DNA of 29,270 nucleotides from the IMG/VR virus record IMGVR_UViG_3300018465_000012, positions 1 through 29,270 of that record, one strand, 5' to 3'. Under the pieces are notes generated by a model. It was given only the letters and a program-made list of their open reading frames with translations, searched no databases and was not told the origin of the DNA. This document shows positions 1 to 6,959 of this stretch, one piece after another. Numbering within the stretch: the first letter of the stretch is position 1; every line of letters starts with the position of its first letter. The stretch is from a virus. The position numbers were made by a program, and so were the translations under genes.

Positions 1-120
1 GTCTCCGTTGCTCTCCCCTTCGTTACCCCTATGTCCACTACTGTCCGTACCTACTGTGACTGTCCGCAACCGGCGATAGTTACTCACCGCACGAGCATCA
101 CCGAGAGCAAGGAGGGCTGA
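1..120 (+). CDS. 3' end of a hypothetical phage gene (partial)
   Basis: The frame ending at the TGA at 118-120 is open back to the first base of the window. The peptide ends with Lys-Glu-Gly-stop, and the last codons form the Shine-Dalgarno of the next gene, as at many junctions here. The only internal ATG (31) would give a 29-residue peptide, but no ribosome-binding site precedes it, so I read this as the tail of a longer gene. It contains a CDC motif. Low-complexity Ser/Thr content gives no functional hint, and chance openness over 40 codons is possible. Confidence 0.4.
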   Translation, partial: VSVALPFVTPMSTTVRTYCDCPQPAIVTHRTSITESKEG

Positions 121-126
121 GCGGTG
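111..126 (+). promoter_or_regulatory. Extended RBS/stop junction element (GGAGGGCTGAG type)
   Basis: GGAGGGCTGA followed by GCGGTG combines a Shine-Dalgarno, the upstream stop codon (TGA) and the downstream GTG start. Exact GGAGGGCTGA copies also start at 1693, 3632, 5253, 6729, 7854 and 28151. Close variants lie at 654, 6018 and 6167. At 5253 and 28151 the copy lies wholly between genes, and at 3632 and 6167 the upstream gene reads through it in another frame, so the conservation is at the nucleotide level. Confidence 0.6.
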
Positions 127-663
127 ACGTTTCTTAAGGGCAGCGGCTGGGGCAAACGGCTTTGGTACATCGTCCAGGGCGAGAACGACGACGAAATGCT
201 CATCCGGGACGCGCGCGGTGGGTTCATTCGGCTGGAAGCGTCGCAGGCTGCGGAGCTTCTCCCTCGCTTAGCCGAGTTCGCCAGCGAGAACGGCTACCCG
301 CTGCCGGTCGAGGAACAGCGCACCGAGGATGAGGCTCGGAGTCGTTGGAATGCCGACCATCCGGATCCGATGTTCCGGCGGGAGGTGACCGAGTCTCGTA
401 TCGAGGAGGAGCCGTGCGGTCACAGCCAGCCCGCCCGTTCCACGGGTATGCGGTCAGCCGTCCCGCCGGACCCTCGGGAGTACTCCAATCAGCAGGTGTT
501 CGAGCTCGTCTACACACGGTGTCGTTCGTGCTCGGAGGAGATCTTTCGCAGCGACCCGCGCTGCGTGTGGCGAGCATCCATCTCGCCCTACTCGGCCGCC
601 TGTCCGGACGCGCCCGTAGCCGACGGCGGAGGCCATTACCCGGTCGAACCCCAGGAGGGGTGA
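124..663 (+). CDS. Hypothetical phage protein, 179 aa
   Basis: I do not recognise a family. The GTG start at 124 sits 8 bases after GGAGGG, and the gene ends with Gln-Glu-Gly-stop inside the next ribosome-binding site. The N-terminal half (about 1-85) looks folded and mixed alpha/beta. The middle (about 86-125) is polar and Pro/Arg-rich and probably a linker. The C-terminal part has a CGH followed by a CRSC motif and further cysteines, so a metal site is possible. It opens the run of small co-oriented accessory genes. Function is unknown. Confidence 0.7.
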   Translation: MTFLKGSGWGKRLWYIVQGENDDEMLIRDARGGFIRLEASQAAELLPRLAEFASENGYPLPVEEQRTEDEARSRWNADHPDPMFRREVTESRIEEEPCGHSQPARSTGMRSAVPPDPREYSNQQVFELVYTRCRSCSEEIFRSDPRCVWRASISPYSAACPDAPVADGGGHYPVEPQEG

Positions 664-666
664 GCT

Positions 667-915
667 GTGATTGTGGAGTGTGCCCGCTGTGGCGACAAGT
701 ACGACAACCCGACGGCGGTCAGCCAACTGGATGCGGACGGCAGGCTGGCCGTCTGCCCCTCGTGTGAGCGGGAGATCGACCTGGACGTGTGGTCGAACCT
801 TCCGGACGATCAGGTTCCCACGCATGCGGCATGGACCCCTGACCACCCCGATGACTTCGACTGCGAGCGCTGCGGCCGAAACGTCTTCGACCGGACGGTC
901 CACCAGAAAGGCTGA
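667..915 (+). CDS. Small zinc-ribbon-like protein, 82 aa
   Basis: The protein has three Cys-x2-Cys knuckles: CARC near residue 5, CPSC near residue 30 and CERC near residue 66. The first two are spaced as in zinc ribbons, so metal binding is likely, although no specific family is recognisable. The GTG start at 667 follows GGAGGGG at 654. The gene is rich in Asp/Pro after the second knuckle. It lies between two unknown genes with 3-base gaps and is presumably co-transcribed and translationally coupled. Nucleic-acid binding is an inference from the ribbon only. Confidence 0.75.
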   Translation: MIVECARCGDKYDNPTAVSQLDADGRLAVCPSCEREIDLDVWSNLPDDQVPTHAAWTPDHPDDFDCERCGRNVFDRTVHQKG

Positions 916-918
916 GCG

Positions 919-1221
919 ATGGACATCGATGGGTCCGAGCCGAATCCGATGGTGGGTGATCCGGTCCAGGACGTCTGGCCTATCACCTGCCTGACCCGGT
1001 ACCTCTGGGTCAAGCGGATGTACATCCCGGCTGCTGAGCTGGAGTCGGCGTTCGCTTCGGATCTGGACGCTCTGGCTGATGAGCGGTTCGGCTCTGGGTG
1101 TCGGCGTAGGGGCTCGGTGAGCTATGACCGGGTGCGGTTTCCTCCGCCGAACGCGCCGGATCCGCCGACGACCGTTCGGGCGGATCTCTACCTGGGCTGG
1201 GCTTACTACGAGAAGGGCTGA
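919..1221 (+). CDS. Hypothetical phage protein, 100 aa
   Basis: The ATG start follows the upstream stop by 3 bases with an AAAGGCTGAG ribosome-binding sequence. The protein is acidic at the N-terminus, has a central helical stretch (about 35-55), and ends with a GWAYYEKG tail. The pattern of an acidic-helix core, an Arg-rich middle and a GWAxYE ending loosely resembles the 110-residue product at 1766 (GWATYEE near its end). The two may be distant paralogs, but I cannot prove this by eye. No function can be assigned. Confidence 0.7.
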   Translation: MDIDGSEPNPMVGDPVQDVWPITCLTRYLWVKRMYIPAAELESAFASDLDALADERFGSGCRRRGSVSYDRVRFPPPNAPDPPTTVRADLYLGWAYYEKG

Positions 1222-1222
1222 C

Positions 1223-1702
1223 GTGAAACCGAAGTTCGAGCGTTGCCACCGGGAGTGCCACCACTGCCCGCATCTGACCAGCCTGCGCCCGAGGGAGTCG
1301 GACGAGCCGATCCCCTACGACCCGGAGGGCGGGGTGACCGTGGACCTGGTGGCGTTCGTCCCGGTGGTGTGCCCGGGTGCCGGCTCAGACGCGATGGACG
1401 TCCCGCACGTCTATACCCGGCTCGAGGGTGAGACCGGCAGGGTCTGCTGGGACTGCGGCAAGCCCCGTGGCGTGTGTGTCGGCTCCAATCCTTGGGTGGT
1501 GGAGTTCCACCTCTTCGGCGCGAGAGGCACCGATGAGGTGGACAGTTTGAGTGATGCGCTGGCGTTCGCGACCAGCGACCAACATGCGACGAGGGCGATC
1601 GTCTCCCCGTCGGGTCGCCGGATCGAAGGGGCCGACCTGGATGTGGCTCGGTTCGCGTACGAGACCGGCAAGAACGACTGGAAGCGCTACGAGGAGGGCT
1701 GA
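1223..1702 (+). CDS. Cys-rich hypothetical protein, 159 aa
   Basis: I chose the GTG at 1223 because it follows the previous stop by one base and has GAAGGG upstream. The frame is open further upstream, but that part overlaps the preceding gene. The N-terminus holds a CHRECHHC cluster near residues 8-15, and a CWDC knuckle lies near residue 75, so up to two metal sites are possible. The C-terminal half contains a segment resembling an alpha/beta fold and ends in Glu-Glu-Gly-stop. Family unknown. The short spacing on both sides suggests an operon. Confidence 0.7.
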   Translation: MKPKFERCHRECHHCPHLTSLRPRESDEPIPYDPEGGVTVDLVAFVPVVCPGAGSDAMDVPHVYTRLEGETGRVCWDCGKPRGVCVGSNPWVVEFHLFGARGTDEVDSLSDALAFATSDQHATRAIVSPSGRRIEGADLDVARFAYETGKNDWKRYEEG

Positions 1703-1705
1703 GTG

Positions 1706-1741
1706 ATGAAGATCGAACAGCTTCGGGAGCGGAAGCCATGA
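1706..1741 (+). CDS. Possible 11-codon leader ORF (first of two)
   Basis: ATG at 1706 lies just after GGAGGGCTGAG (1693), the strongest ribosome-binding element used in this region, yet it encodes only 11 residues (MKIEQLRERKP). Its stop overlaps the ATG of a second 11-codon ORF by ATGA. It may be a leader peptide or the remnant of a deleted gene. Chance is possible at this length, so confidence is low. Confidence 0.25.
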   Translation: MKIEQLRERKP

Positions 1742-1773
1742 ACGCCTGCGCGGAAGGAGGTCTCGATGCCTGA
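1738..1773 (+). CDS. Possible 11-codon leader ORF (second of two)
   Basis: ATG at 1738 overlaps the stop of the first mini-ORF (ATGA). It encodes MNACAEGGLDA and terminates inside the start region of the gene at 1766. Its codons 6-8 contain GAAGGAGGT, which is the ribosome-binding site of that gene. A ribosome translating this mini-ORF would cover or unmask that site, so a coupling role is possible. This is an inference. Confidence 0.2.
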   Translation: MNACAEGGLDA

Positions 1774-2098
1774 GCTGATCCGCACGATGACGGTGCGCTG
1801 GTCGACGGCCGAGCCGGTAGGGGACGTCTACTCCCGGATCCTTCAGGAGTTCGACCGGTTGGCTCGTGACCGGTGGGGTTTCCTCGGGTACCGGCGACTG
1901 GCTTGGGAGGCTCGCCGGTCACCGAACTCGGCGGATCAGGTGGCGGAGTTGGCCGCTCAGGTCCGGTTGGACGCTCAGTTCGGCAACCCGAGGTTCGTCT
2001 TCCCGGAGGACGCCGAGGTCTGGGAGGGTTGGGCCACCTACGAGGAGGTCAACAAGTGGACCTTCGTGGAGGAGGGCGCGGACCATTGGACGGCCTGA
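1766..2098 (+). CDS. Hypothetical phage protein, 110 aa
   Basis: The ATG at 1766 follows an excellent GGAAGGAGGT site. The sequence is Trp/Arg-rich and largely helical: a helix at about 18-36 with an EFDRLARDRW pattern, another near 55-70, and a GWATYEE motif near the C-terminus. It may be a divergent paralog of the 100-residue product at 919. The last codons overlap the TTG start of the methyltransferase by 13 bases, so the two are probably translationally coupled. Function is unknown. Confidence 0.75.
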   Translation: MPELIRTMTVRWSTAEPVGDVYSRILQEFDRLARDRWGFLGYRRLAWEARRSPNSADQVAELAAQVRLDAQFGNPRFVFPEDAEVWEGWATYEEVNKWTFVEEGADHWTA

Positions 2099-3540
2099 GG
2101 GTTCTCCACGGCCCGGCTGAACTCCTCCTGCCGGCACTCCCGCCCTCTTCTGTCGATGCGGTGGTGACGGACCCCCCGTACAACCTGGCGTTCATGGGTA
2201 AGTCCTGGGACTCGGTGGGCGGTCCGGCGGCGTTCGCTGAGTGGTGTCGGCTGTGGACTGCGGAGTGCCTTCGGGTGTTGAAGCCAGGTGGCCACCTCCT
2301 GGCGTTCGGCGGGACCCGGACGTACCACCGGATGGTGTGCGGGATCGAGGACGCTGGTTTTGAGATTCGGGATTCGGTCACGTGGCTGTATGCGCAAGGA
2401 TTTCCGAAATCGCTGGACGTGTCCAAGGCCATCGACAGGCATCAGCTCGGCGAGTTGCGCCGAGCCAAGCTGATGCACTTCGTCCAGCACCGAGGGGCGA
2501 ACGCTCAGTGGCTGGTGAACCTGGGCGTCGCGGACGGGAGGTCTTTCAAGGACTGGACTACGGAAGATCACGCTCCCTCCGAGCAAAATTGGGTTCTGGT
2601 ACGCGACGCACTGGGGGTCACCCCTGAGGAGGAACAGGCTTTCGAGCGCGAGGTACTGGTGAAGAAGCGCTCCGGCCGTACTGCTGGCATGCAGCTCCTC
2701 GGGCCTTCCGGAATAAGTGGCGGAACCTATGACGTGACGGCGCCTGCCACCGATGCCGCCCGCCAGTGGGACGGCTGGGGTACCGCCCTCAAGCCAGCCT
2801 CGGAGCCCATCGTTGTGGCCCGCAAACCACTGTTCGGAACGGTTGCGGCGAACGTCACCGAGCACGGCACTGGGGCGCTGAACATTGACGCGTGCCGGAC
2901 GGGAGCCGAGAAGCGTGTCAATAACGCGGGCGGGAGGTCCAGCCTTCAGCGAGTCTCGCGCGTTCAGCAGGGCTACCGCGATCACGTCACAACGTCGGTC
3001 GGCGCTTCGTCGGAGGTGACTGGTCGCTGGCCCACGAACGTCGTCCTGTCCCACGCCGCCACCCCCGACGGTGAGGACGCGTGCGCCGACGGCTGCGTGG
3101 ATGGATGCCCGGTCGCCGAGCTTGACGCGCAGAGCGGGATTACGACCGCGAGCGCACCGGGGAGCATTGTCCGGCGCAGGGCTCGCGTCACGGATGCGAT
3201 GGCTGGGACGCTGGGCCACCTGGATCGCGCGGAGGTCACCTACGGCGACACTGGTGGCGCGTCCCGGTTCTTCCCGATGTTCCGCTACCAGGCCAAAGCT
3301 CCCACCCGGGAGCGCCCGAAGGTGGACGGCGTAGCGCACAGCACGGTCAAGCCGTTGGCCCTGATGCGCTGGCTGGTCCGGCTGGTCACGCCGCCTGGTG
3401 GCACGGTGCTGGACCCGTTCGCCGGTTCGGGGACGACACTGGAGGCGTGCGGCCTGGAAGGGTTCGGGTGTATCGGGATCGAGCGGGAGGCCGAGTATCT
3501 CCCGCTGATCCAGCATCGGCTGGACCGACTGAGGGGTTGA
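2086..3540 (+). CDS. Beta-class N6-adenine/N4-cytosine DNA methyltransferase, 484 aa
   Basis: This enzyme would transfer a methyl group from S-adenosylmethionine to an exocyclic amino group of adenine or cytosine in DNA. The catalytic motif TDPPYN is at residues 28-33, and the SAM-binding motif DPFAGSGTT is at about 443-451. Catalytic motif first and SAM motif last is the beta-class order. Between them is a long specificity region that includes a Cys/Asp-rich stretch ending in GCPVAELD, often seen in phage methylases. I chose the TTG at 2086 because GGAGGG lies 9 bases upstream; the upstream open frame overlaps the previous gene. No restriction endonuclease is adjacent, so a protective anti-restriction role is the likeliest. 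The target base and sequence cannot be read from here. Confidence 0.92.
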   Translation: MDGLRVLHGPAELLLPALPPSSVDAVVTDPPYNLAFMGKSWDSVGGPAAFAEWCRLWTAECLRVLKPGGHLLAFGGTRTYHRMVCGIEDAGFEIRDSVTWLYAQGFPKSLDVSKAIDRHQLGELRRAKLMHFVQHRGANAQWLVNLGVADGRSFKDWTTEDHAPSEQNWVLVRDALGVTPEEEQAFEREVLVKKRSGRTAGMQLLGPSGISGGTYDVTAPATDAARQWDGWGTALKPASEPIVVARKPLFGTVAANVTEHGTGALNIDACRTGAEKRVNNAGGRSSLQRVSRVQQGYRDHVTTSVGASSEVTGRWPTNVVLSHAATPDGEDACADGCVDGCPVAELDAQSGITTASAPGSIVRRRARVTDAMAGTLGHLDRAEVTYGDTGGASRFFPMFRYQAKAPTRERPKVDGVAHSTVKPLALMRWLVRLVTPPGGTVLDPFAGSGTTLEACGLEGFGCIGIEREAEYLPLIQHRLDRLRG

Positions 3541-3543
3541 GCG

Positions 3544-3645
3544 GTGTTCGAGCGCCCGTGGCTGTGGTTCGGCCTGGCCATCCTGGTCGCGATAGCCGGC
3601 TACGTGGCGTGGATGATCTGGCAGGAGAGGCGGAGGGCTGAGTAG
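3544..3645 (+). CDS. 33-aa single-pass membrane peptide
   Basis: The GTG start lies 3 bases after the methyltransferase stop with GAGGGGTTGAG upstream. The product is a short N-terminal segment (MFERPW), one hydrophobic helix of about 20 residues ending in YVAWMIW, and a positively charged tail (QERRRAE), which predicts the C-terminus in the cytoplasm. The stop codon TAG overlaps the next GTG by one base. The gene reads through GGAGGGCTGAG in a different frame from its neighbours. Function is unknown; such peptides in phages are often host-membrane effectors, but that is only a possibility here. Confidence 0.65.
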   Translation: MFERPWLWFGLAILVAIAGYVAWMIWQERRRAE

Positions 3646-3986
3646 TGATCGAGATCCACCTGACCCAAGGCGACATGCTGAAGGTGAACGACAAGCTGTA
3701 CCGCGTGACGGAGGTGGCCACCGACGACCGGATCACCCTGGAAGTGATTGGGGTGACCCCCCGCCAGGTGGCGGCCCATTTGGAGGCGAACGTTCCTGCG
3801 GGCGAGACCCCGTGGCAGCGGTTCTGGTGCGAAGAGGCGCGGCGGATCCAGGATGAAATGGGCGGAGTGTTCAGCACCATGCGGATAGACACCCAGACCC
3901 CCGGGGTCGAGGTGGTGTGTTACCACTGGGAGTCACCCTCCCCCCAGAGGCCCGAGCCACCCTTGACGAGGCCAGAGGGGTTCTGA
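3645..3986 (+). CDS. Hypothetical phage protein, 113 aa
   Basis: GTG at 3645 overlaps the previous stop (TAGTG) and has GGAGGGCTGAG just upstream. The first 45 residues look like a small beta barrel (alternating strands in LTQGDMLKVNDKLYRVTEV), followed by a helical part and a Pro-rich tail. The strand pattern resembles small SH3-like domains, but no family can be named. It is part of the tightly spaced accessory operon. Confidence 0.7.
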   Translation: MIEIHLTQGDMLKVNDKLYRVTEVATDDRITLEVIGVTPRQVAAHLEANVPAGETPWQRFWCEEARRIQDEMGGVFSTMRIDTQTPGVEVVCYHWESPSPQRPEPPLTRPEGF

Positions 3987-3987
3987 T

Positions 3988-4290
3988 GTGACCCCTCGTT
4001 GCAGCCACTCGTGGCCAATCGGCTCGGGTCACCCCCTGGTGGTCCGCCACACGTGCAAGAGCCCAGCCGGCCACTCCGGGGATCACGAGTGCGCGGTGTG
4101 CTGGGCGCGCGAGCCCCGAACTCCCGGGCTCTGCCTACACAATTGGCCCTCGTCCGCGACCCGAACTGACGGGAGTTACGACGGAGGCCGGCATGCGTGC
4201 GGGGAGGACGCCGGCCACGACGGTGATCACGTCTGCGCTGGTTGCGGTCACCAGGATTCGAATGAGAGGGGAGTTCGCCGTGGCGAATGA
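3988..4290 (+). CDS. Duplicated Cys/His zinc-module protein, 100 aa
   Basis: The protein is an internal tandem duplication. Copy A (about 5-39) has CSHSWP, then RHTC, then GHSGDHECAVC. Copy B (about 49-87) has CLHNWP, then RHAC, then GHDGDHVCAGC. The shared pattern is CxHxWP...RHxC...GHxGDHxCxxC, which provides enough Cys/His ligands for a metal site per copy. GHxGxHxC motifs are common in small actinobacterial and actinophage proteins of unknown role. The GTG at 3988 lies one base after the previous stop. The 3' end overlaps the next gene by 11 bases. Metal binding is inferred, not shown. Confidence 0.75.
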   Translation: MTPRCSHSWPIGSGHPLVVRHTCKSPAGHSGDHECAVCWAREPRTPGLCLHNWPSSATRTDGSYDGGRHACGEDAGHDGDHVCAGCGHQDSNERGVRRGE

Positions 4291-4768
4291 GGAGTTCCGT
4301 AACCGGAAGCGCGTTGACACCGACTGGCCCGAGCACGCCGACCGCGTCAAGTCGACTTCCGAGCGGGTAGCTGAGCACCGGGCTCGGAAGAGAGCCAAGG
4401 AAGCGGTGGATTGGGCAGCGGCGCAACCCGAACCTCCGGAAGGCACCGAGCCCGACCCGACCAGCGAGTCCGTGGCCGACGCCGTTCGTCTCTCGGCGCG
4501 CTCCTGGAACAGGACTGGCGACCCGGCGTATCTGGTCGCACTCGGGTTGGCCAAGGCGTTCGATGACTGCGTGGCTCGTGGACAGGGCAGCGCCGCCGCG
4601 ACGTTGGCCGCTCAGCTTCTGCCGACCCTCGGTCGCCTCCGCCCCTCGTCTCCCTCGGAGCGTCCCGAGAAGGGGGCGGACGCCCCTCCCACTGACCCGG
4701 CTGATTTCGTGCAAGCCAGGGCCAAGCGGCTGGCGGACGCGGCGAAGGCGAAGGACCCGGGGGCGTGA
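4280..4768 (+). CDS. Basic/helical hypothetical protein, 162 aa
   Basis: I chose GTG at 4280 because GAGGGGAG ends 6 bases upstream. The open frame extends further but overlaps the zinc-module gene. Residues 1-45 are highly charged and helical (Arg/Lys-rich), 50-65 are a Pro/Glu linker, and 66-115 form a helical hydrophobic core with GDPAYLVALGLAKAFDDC. A small helical protein with a basic N-terminus could be a DNA-binding packaging factor such as a small terminase, but the large terminase is 9 kb away and I see no diagnostic motif. Treat as unknown. Confidence 0.7.
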   Translation: MANEEFRNRKRVDTDWPEHADRVKSTSERVAEHRARKRAKEAVDWAAAQPEPPEGTEPDPTSESVADAVRLSARSWNRTGDPAYLVALGLAKAFDDCVARGQGSAAATLAAQLLPTLGRLRPSSPSERPEKGADAPPTDPADFVQARAKRLADAAKAKDPGA

Positions 4769-4974
4769 AGCGGTACCGCGTGGCCGGCGTCAGCATCGAG
4801 ACCGTTCGGGACTCCGAGGCCCGATGGGTCAGACAGGGCGATCGCCCGCGATCGCTGGAGGAGGTCCAAGCGGAGGTAGCCGCGCTCAACGCTGAAGTGG
4901 ACGAGGCGGAGGAGCGCGGCTACTGCTATCCGTTTCGGGTGTATGAGGTCGCTCCGTTCGAGGCAGCACCGTGA
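4765..4974 (+). CDS. Hypothetical phage protein, 69 aa
   Basis: The GTG start overlaps the upstream stop by four bases (GTGA), and the 3' end overlaps the next gene in the same way. The protein has a short beta-like N-terminus, a central charged helix with coiled-coil character (EVQAEVAALNAEVDEAEE) and a C-terminal strand (FRVYEVAPF). The family is not recognised. The overlaps indicate translational coupling on both sides. Confidence 0.7.
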   Translation: MKRYRVAGVSIETVRDSEARWVRQGDRPRSLEEVQAEVAALNAEVDEAEERGYCYPFRVYEVAPFEAAP

Positions 4975-5243
4975 GGACGGGCGGTTGCGGCGGGCGCTGG
5001 GTCGATCTGGAGAGGCCGAAGCCTCAGCCCGTCGGGGACATCTATCGGCACTGGGGGTCGCCACCCCCGGAGCCGTCAGCGCGCTGCCTGTACTGGGCGG
5101 AACAGGTCCGTCGGGGTTGGCGTCCGAACCGTCGAATCCAGGCGTTGGGACGGGAGGACGCCGCCTCCTGGTACGGCGTCTACCTCTGGGAGTACATCCA
5201 CATTTTGTGGCCCATGACCAGGAAGCAGGAGTTAGTCCGGTAA
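4971..5243 (+). CDS. Hypothetical phage protein, 90 aa
   Basis: GTG at 4971 overlaps the upstream stop (GTGA). The product is Trp/Arg-rich with a CGG near residue 6 and a C-terminal aromatic stretch (WYGVYLWEYIHILW) that is amphipathic and could pack against a membrane or a partner protein. No motif identifies a family. It ends 22 bases before the next start, and that gap is occupied by a GGAGGGCTGAGTA ribosome-binding element. Confidence 0.65.
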   Translation: MRTGGCGGRWVDLERPKPQPVGDIYRHWGSPPPEPSARCLYWAEQVRRGWRPNRRIQALGREDAASWYGVYLWEYIHILWPMTRKQELVR

Positions 5244-5265
5244 TCGAGTAGTGGAGGGCTGAGTA

Positions 5266-5850
5266 GTGGGATCAAGCATGAGGGCGCACCTGGCCTACGG
5301 CGTCAACGTGGGTGGCGAGGAAGACCCAAAGGTGGGGCCGAAGGATGAGAGCGGCTGGCTCACGGACGAATGGGAGCGCGCCCATCGGGTGGGCGCTTGG
5401 GACCCGGACGGTCCGGACGGTGACGAGGACGGGCGTGACCTGGGAGTGGTGCTGGAGGAAGCGATCACCATTGCTTCCGGATTCACCCTTCCCGAACCCT
5501 CGTTCATGCTGCCGGGCCACGCCTCGAGCGCTGACGACTGGCGGGTGCATGTCAACCCCGAGCACGACGTGTGGTCGACGCACAAGCGGGACGCATTGGA
5601 GGCGTTCGGCGTTTCCCTCGACACCTCCGGACGGGATGGGTCGGTGGGTTACCTTCTGGTGATCACATCCACGCTGACCACCGTGGAATGGAACGAGGCT
5701 CATGATGTGAACCCCCGAGTTCTGGAGGGTCTGGCTCGCGACCGGGGCGAGAGCTGGAACAGTCGGCTGTGCAAAGTTCTGGCCGCTGCCGGGTTGCACC
5801 TGGAGGACGGCAACGCTCCGGGCTGGATCATGTACGCGAGCTACGGGTGA
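5266..5850 (+). CDS. Acidic hypothetical protein, 194 aa
   Basis: GTG at 5266 follows the GGAGGGCTGAGTA element (5253). The protein is acidic, with a DPDGPDGDEDG loop near residues 45-57 that could bind a cation. The second half looks like a mixed alpha/beta domain with strands GYLLVITS and WIMYAS near the C-terminus. No enzyme motif is recognisable. The stop overlaps the next GTG (GTGA). Confidence 0.7.
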   Translation: MGSSMRAHLAYGVNVGGEEDPKVGPKDESGWLTDEWERAHRVGAWDPDGPDGDEDGRDLGVVLEEAITIASGFTLPEPSFMLPGHASSADDWRVHVNPEHDVWSTHKRDALEAFGVSLDTSGRDGSVGYLLVITSTLTTVEWNEAHDVNPRVLEGLARDRGESWNSRLCKVLAAAGLHLEDGNAPGWIMYASYG

Positions 5851-5972
5851 GCCCCGCCCGAGACAAGGCGCTGGGCGCCACACTGGGTGCCGGCTTGACC
5901 GCGCTCCTGGGGTGGCTCTGGTATCGCCGCTGGTTCGGACAGCAATGGGCGCCTCCGGGCTTGTCCGAGTAG
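5847..5972 (+). CDS. 41-aa single-pass membrane peptide
   Basis: GTG at 5847 overlaps the previous stop by four bases. After a short charged N-terminus (MSPARDK) comes one Gly/Leu/Ala-rich hydrophobic helix (about 9-25) and then a Tyr-Arg-Arg-Trp juxtamembrane segment. Arg flanks the helix on its C-terminal side. The open frame extends upstream, but that part overlaps the preceding gene. Function is unknown. It is followed by one of the few true intergenic gaps in this half of the window. Confidence 0.6.
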   Translation: MSPARDKALGATLGAGLTALLGWLWYRRWFGQQWAPPGLSE

Positions 5973-5983
5973 GTCAGCCCCCT

Positions 5984-5993
5984 CCCTATAGGG
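5984..5993. other. Perfect 10-bp palindrome in intergenic gap
   Basis: CCCTATAGGG is a perfect palindrome in the 57-base gap between two small membrane-peptide genes. It sits 36 bases before the ATG at 6030 and could be an operator half-pair or part of a promoter. No clear -35/-10 pair is visible, and a 10-bp palindrome can arise by chance. Confidence 0.3.
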
Positions 5994-6029
5994 TGGTACT
6001 CTGGTGGTGAACCAACCGGAGGGGCTGAG

Positions 6030-6182
6030 ATGTACGACACTCTGATTGATGCACTCCGAGCCATCGGCTCGGTCTACGCCGACGTGCTGCGTTTCCTGGC
6101 CGACCACCCGGTAGCTACCGCCGTAGCCGCCGTGGTGGTCGGCCTTTCGCTGTTCCTGGGGTATCGGAGGGCTGTTCGATGA
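6030..6182 (+). CDS. 50-aa single-pass membrane peptide
   Basis: ATG at 6030 follows GGAGGGGCTGAG, a variant of the recurring junction element. An amphipathic N-terminal helix (about 1-25) precedes one hydrophobic segment (about 28-44, Val/Ala/Leu-rich), followed by GYRRAVR, a positive cytoplasmic anchor. The last codons read through GGAGGGCTG in another frame, and the stop overlaps the next ATG (ATGA). Holin-like architecture cannot be excluded, but one helix and the absence of a lysin nearby give no support. Confidence 0.65.
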   Translation: MYDTLIDALRAIGSVYADVLRFLADHPVATAVAAVVVGLSLFLGYRRAVR

Positions 6183-6487
6183 GTGAGGCACGAAAGTTCG
6201 CCATGGGGGATCTGATCACCAATGGATCGTCCGCCGGGAGGGTGCTCGCGTACGAGTGCGACCAACGCTGGAGAGCAGACGGTTACCGCATCCAGAACGT
6301 GGCGCTGGAGGGGTTCGGGGGGAACGTCGGTTTCAAGAGCTTCGTCCCAGACTATCTGGTCGGCTCGTGGCGTGCCCTCCCTACCGACTGGTCTCCGGTG
6401 GTGGGCGGGGGCCTGGAGGAGCGCTACGTCCAGACGTCGAACGGACGCTACCGGCGCGAGTTGCGCCGAACGGGGGAACAGCGATGA
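6179..6487 (+). CDS. Hypothetical phage protein, 102 aa
   Basis: ATG at 6179 overlaps the previous stop by four bases with GGAGGGCTG upstream. The sequence has several short strands (GDLITNGSSAGRVLAYEC and similar) consistent with a small beta-rich domain, and a basic C-terminus (about 85-102) with many Arg residues. Family unknown. The stop overlaps the next ATG. Confidence 0.65.
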   Translation: MSEARKFAMGDLITNGSSAGRVLAYECDQRWRADGYRIQNVALEGFGGNVGFKSFVPDYLVGSWRALPTDWSPVVGGGLEERYVQTSNGRYRRELRRTGEQR

Positions 6488-6738
6488 GCGAAAGGCAGCG
6501 TGCTGCCGATCGGTTGGCGAAGTGTGCGGAACGCTACGGCTGGACGCTGGAGGACGGGACCAGAAACCCGGTCTCTCAGATCATCACCTATAGGCGGTAC
6601 CGGCGCGGCAACCGAACAATCTCTGTCAGCTTCAGCCGACGGACCGGCCGGCTCAGTCGAGTCTTCTCGACCTTCGCCGAGGTGACCGGTCCGGACAAGC
6701 TGGGCCAGGCGGAGGCGATCATGGCACGGGAGGGCTGA
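6484..6738 (+). CDS. Basic hypothetical protein, 84 aa
   Basis: ATG at 6484 overlaps the previous stop (ATGA); a GGGGGAAC sequence lies just upstream. The product is Arg-rich, with an N-terminal helix followed by strands in the middle (TYRRYRRGNRTISVSF) and a C-terminal helix, and it ends in Arg-Glu-Gly-stop. The small alpha-beta-alpha layout with many Arg suggests nucleic-acid contact, but no family is recognised. Confidence 0.65.
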   Translation: MSERQRAADRLAKCAERYGWTLEDGTRNPVSQIITYRRYRRGNRTISVSFSRRTGRLSRVFSTFAEVTGPDKLGQAEAIMAREG

Positions 6739-6956
6739 TGGCGCCTTCGGCACCCGCTGGTAACCGGGGTCTGGTGGTGGCCATCATGGCCATCAGCCAG
6801 ATCGATGACATCTACACGTTCCACTGCAACGGGGACTGGCTGGGTGACGAGTGTCCCCACGTTCCGGACTGGGAGCCCGGCGAGACCTCCGGGCTGGAGG
6901 ACGTTCTGGGCGCGGTCACCGAGCACATCAAGGCGCACGCCGACAAGAAGGGCTGA
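6738..6956 (+). CDS. Acidic hypothetical protein, 72 aa
   Basis: ATG at 6738 overlaps the upstream stop (TGATG) and lies just after GGAGGG. An alternative ATG at 6786 would drop the first 16 residues. The acidic core contains a CNGDWLGDEC motif with two cysteines, a DWEPGE segment and a C-terminal helix ending in Lys-Lys-Gly-stop. Unknown function. Confidence 0.6.
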   Translation: MAPSAPAGNRGLVVAIMAISQIDDIYTFHCNGDWLGDECPHVPDWEPGETSGLEDVLGAVTEHIKAHADKKG

Positions 6957-6959
6957 ATC

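Noticed and set aside
2038-3516. A 492-codon open frame on the minus strand opposite the methyltransferase
   Set aside because: Shadow of the real gene in high-G+C DNA; no ribosome-binding site or recognisable domain.
4280-4768. Small terminase subunit
   Set aside because: Only the size, helical nature and basic N-terminus fit; it is 9 kb from the large subunit and has no diagnostic motif, so I left it as unknown.
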